Shown here: positions 43,686-45,154 of the stretch, in pieces
Numbering within the stretch: the stretch's first letter is position 1
Layout: each line of letters begins with the position of its first letter
NCBI GenBank assembly: GCA_003132525.1
Contig: PKXZ01000016.1
Coordinates: forward strand, 46,899 to 92,052
DNA length: 45,154 bases
Direction: 5' to 3'
Source: Candidatus Dormiibacterota bacterium
Lineage (GTDB): Bacteria > Chloroflexota > Dormibacteria > Aeolococcales > Aeolococcaceae
The notes under the pieces: model-generated
Told to the model about the DNA's origin: nothing
Databases searched by the model: none
What the model saw: the letters and a program-made list of their open reading frames with translations, nothing else
Position numbers and translations under genes: made by a program

Positions 43686-45154
43686 TCGGTGTCGATCTGC
43701 GCGCGCTGGAGGCGTCCGCTGTAGTCGATGTACACGGACTTCCATTCGCTGAACTCGTCGAGCACGTGACCACCTGCTTCGCGGTGACCGTTGCCGGTGT
43801 TTCGAGTCCCGCCGAACGGGAGTTGGATCTCCGCACCGATCGTCGGCGCGTTGATGTAGACGATGCCCGTTTCCAAATCGCGCAGCGCGCGGAAAGCATT
43901 GTTCACATTGCGTGTGTATAGCGATGACGATAACCCGTAAACAACGCCGTTCGCGATTTCGAGCGCCTGCTCAAATGTGTCGAACGGAATCGCCGACACC
44001 ACCGGACCGAAAATTTCCTCTTGCGCGATTCGCATGTTCGGGTCCACATCAACGAACACGGTTGGCTCATGGAACCAACCGCGCGAATAAGCGCCGCTGT
44101 CGAGCCTGTGCCCGCCCGTCGTCAGCTTCGCCCCTTCGTTCTTGCCGATCTCGACGTACTTGATTACCGTCTGAAGTTGCTGCTCGTTGATCGTGGGTCC
44201 CATGTCAGTCTCGGGATCGAGCCCATCGCCGACTCTCAAAGCTTTCGCCCGCTCGGCGAGCCTCGCCGTAAATTCTCGGTACACTTTTTTCTGCACGGCC
44301 ACACGGCTCGCGGCGGTACATCGTTGCCCGCTTGTCCCGAACGCGCCCCAGAGAACTCCGTCGAGCGCCAAATCGAGATTGGCGTCATCCATGACGATAA
44401 TGATGTTCTTCCCGCCCATTTCCAGGTGGCACTTCTTAAACGTCGGCGCGCACGCTTCGCTGATAATGCGTCCGACTTCGGTCGAGCCGGTAAAACTTAC
44501 GAGTTGCGTGTCTCGGTGATGAACGAGCGGCGCTCCGGCATCCGGGCCCGTGCCGTTCACAATATTCACGACGCCGCGAGGAAGGCCCGCCTCAGCCAAT
44601 ACCTGCACGAAGTTGTAAGAAGAATACGGAGTGTCCTCGGCAGGCTTGAGGACAACCGTGTTCCCCATGACGAGTGCTGGCGCAATCTTCCACGACGGAA
44701 TTGCCATCGGGAAATTCCAGGGCGTCACAAGCGCAGCCACGCCGATCGGAGATCGCACCGCCATCGCAAATTTGTTCGGCAGTTCGGAGGGCGTCGTCTG
44801 GCCAAACTGCCGCCGGCCTTCACCGGCCATCAAATAAGTCATATCAATCGCTTCTTGCACGTCGCCGCGCGTCTCAGCCAGCACTTTGCCCATTTCGCGG
44901 GTCATGTCGCGGGCGTAGTCTTCTTTGCGATCGCTCAAGATCTCGGCAGCGTGAAAGATCATCTCCGCGCGGCGCGGCGCAGGCACCAGGCGCCACTTCG
45001 CAAACGCTCGCTTGGCCGCATCCACGGCCGCGTCCACGTCCGCCTTATTCGATCGCTGGAAGATGCCGACGACCTCGCGCGTGTCGGCGGGATTGCGGTC
45101 TTCGAAGGTTTCTCCGGCCGAGGAGTCGACCCACTCGCCGTCGATGAAGTTCTT
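43682..45154 (-). CDS. Aldehyde dehydrogenase (5' end beyond window)
   Basis: The frame is open to the last base, so the start lies beyond it; the first visible residues ([19 protein letters not shown]) are near the normal N-terminus, so only a few residues are missing. Features are [36 protein letters not shown], the base Glu in HLEMGGKN and the nucleophile in [11 protein letters not shown]. The sequence resembles ketoglutarate-semialdehyde or aminoadipate-semialdehyde type dehydrogenases; the substrate is not resolvable. GC content and codon choice are visibly lower/more AT-ending than in the neighbours, suggesting horizontal acquisition. It is translationally coupled to the hydrolase. Confidence 0.92.
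   Translation of the reverse strand, partial: KNFIDGEWVDSSAGETFEDRNPADTREVVGIFQRSNKADVDAAVDAAKRAFAKWRLVPAPRRAEMIFHAAEILSDRKEDYARDMTREMGKVLAETRGDVQEAIDMTYLMAGEGRRQFGQTTPSELPNKFAMAVRSPIGVAALVTPWNFPMAIPSWKIAPALVMGNTVVLKPAEDTPYSSYNFVQVLAEAGLPRGVVNIVNGTGPDAGAPLVHHRDTQLVSFTGSTEVGRIISEACAPTFKKCHLEMGGKNIIIVMDDANLDLALDGVLWGAFGTSGQRCTAASRVAVQKKVYREFTARLAERAKALRVGDGLDPETDMGPTINEQQLQTVIKYVEIGKNEGAKLTTGGHRLDSGAYSRGWFHEPTVFVDVDPNMRIAQEEIFGPVVSAIPFDTFEQALEIANGVVYGLSSSLYTRNVNNAFRALRDLETGIVYINAPTIGAEIQLPFGGTRNTGNGHREAGGHVLDEFSEWKSVYIDYSGRLQRAQIDTE

Overview
The window is gene-dense, GC-rich chromosomal DNA (most spacers are under 250 bp) from a bacterium with frequent GTG starts, 4-base GTGA stop/start overlaps and several starts that lie only 7-10 nt downstream of a -10-like hexamer. 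The gene content suggests a soil or freshwater member of the terrestrial Chloroflexota / Dormibacterota / Actinobacteriota neighbourhood: a homodimeric pyruvate dehydrogenase E1, a transaldolase-glucose-6-phosphate isomerase fusion, a DUF3417-type glucan phosphorylase, a DUF2510 membrane protein, and a Thr/Pro-rich lipoprotein and kinase-like protein. The assignment is an inference from gene content; no rRNA is present. No CRISPR array, insertion sequence, phage gene or integrase was seen.

Region by region. 1-3.5 kb (+): the end of an aromatic-amino-acid-type decarboxylase, an unrecognised 383-aa protein and glutamate decarboxylase. 3.5-9.5 kb (mostly -): a PrmC-like methyltransferase, a channel-like membrane protein coupled to an 84-aa protein, succinate-semialdehyde dehydrogenase, another methyltransferase and a MocR regulator; a small Cys-rich gene (+) sits in the gap at 4.5 kb. 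9.5-11.7 kb (+): an EamA exporter divergent from MocR, a VTT-domain protein and a single-pass membrane protein. 11.7-15.8 kb (-): tryptophan dioxygenase and kynureninase, an ATP-dependent DNA ligase, a BON protein and a DUF2510 protein. 15.8-19.9 kb: two polytopic envelope proteins, a broken acetyltransferase and tRNA-Arg(ACG), a patch with visibly lower GC in part.

20.0-30.9 kb (+) is the most coherent block: transketolase, Tal-Pgi fusion, 6-phosphogluconate dehydrogenase, glucose-6-phosphate dehydrogenase, 6-phosphogluconolactonase, ribulose-phosphate epimerase and glucan phosphorylase. Only ribose-5-phosphate isomerase and phosphoglucomutase are missing for a complete glycogen-fed, cyclic pentose phosphate pathway. 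30.9-36 kb: a kinase-like membrane protein with degraded catalytic motifs (-), cystathionine beta-synthase and a cystathionine gamma-lyase-type enzyme (+, reverse transsulfuration), and a DEAD-box helicase (-) that overlaps the latter tail to tail. 36.3-39 kb (+): pyruvate dehydrogenase E1. 39-45.2 kb (-): a six-gene directon of aldehyde dehydrogenase (cut by the window end), alpha/beta hydrolase, acetyltransferase, MFS exporter, parvulin-type lipoprotein and 2'-5' RNA ligase-like protein.

I found no convincing complete novel defence or mobile system. The points most worth a second look are the apparent CTG start of zwf in a CTGA overlap, the unrecognised protein between the two decarboxylases, the channel-like protein lacking a recognisable selectivity filter, the kinase-like protein with lost motifs, the palindromic leader of the GT87 gene, and the paired motif between MocR and its divergent exporter.
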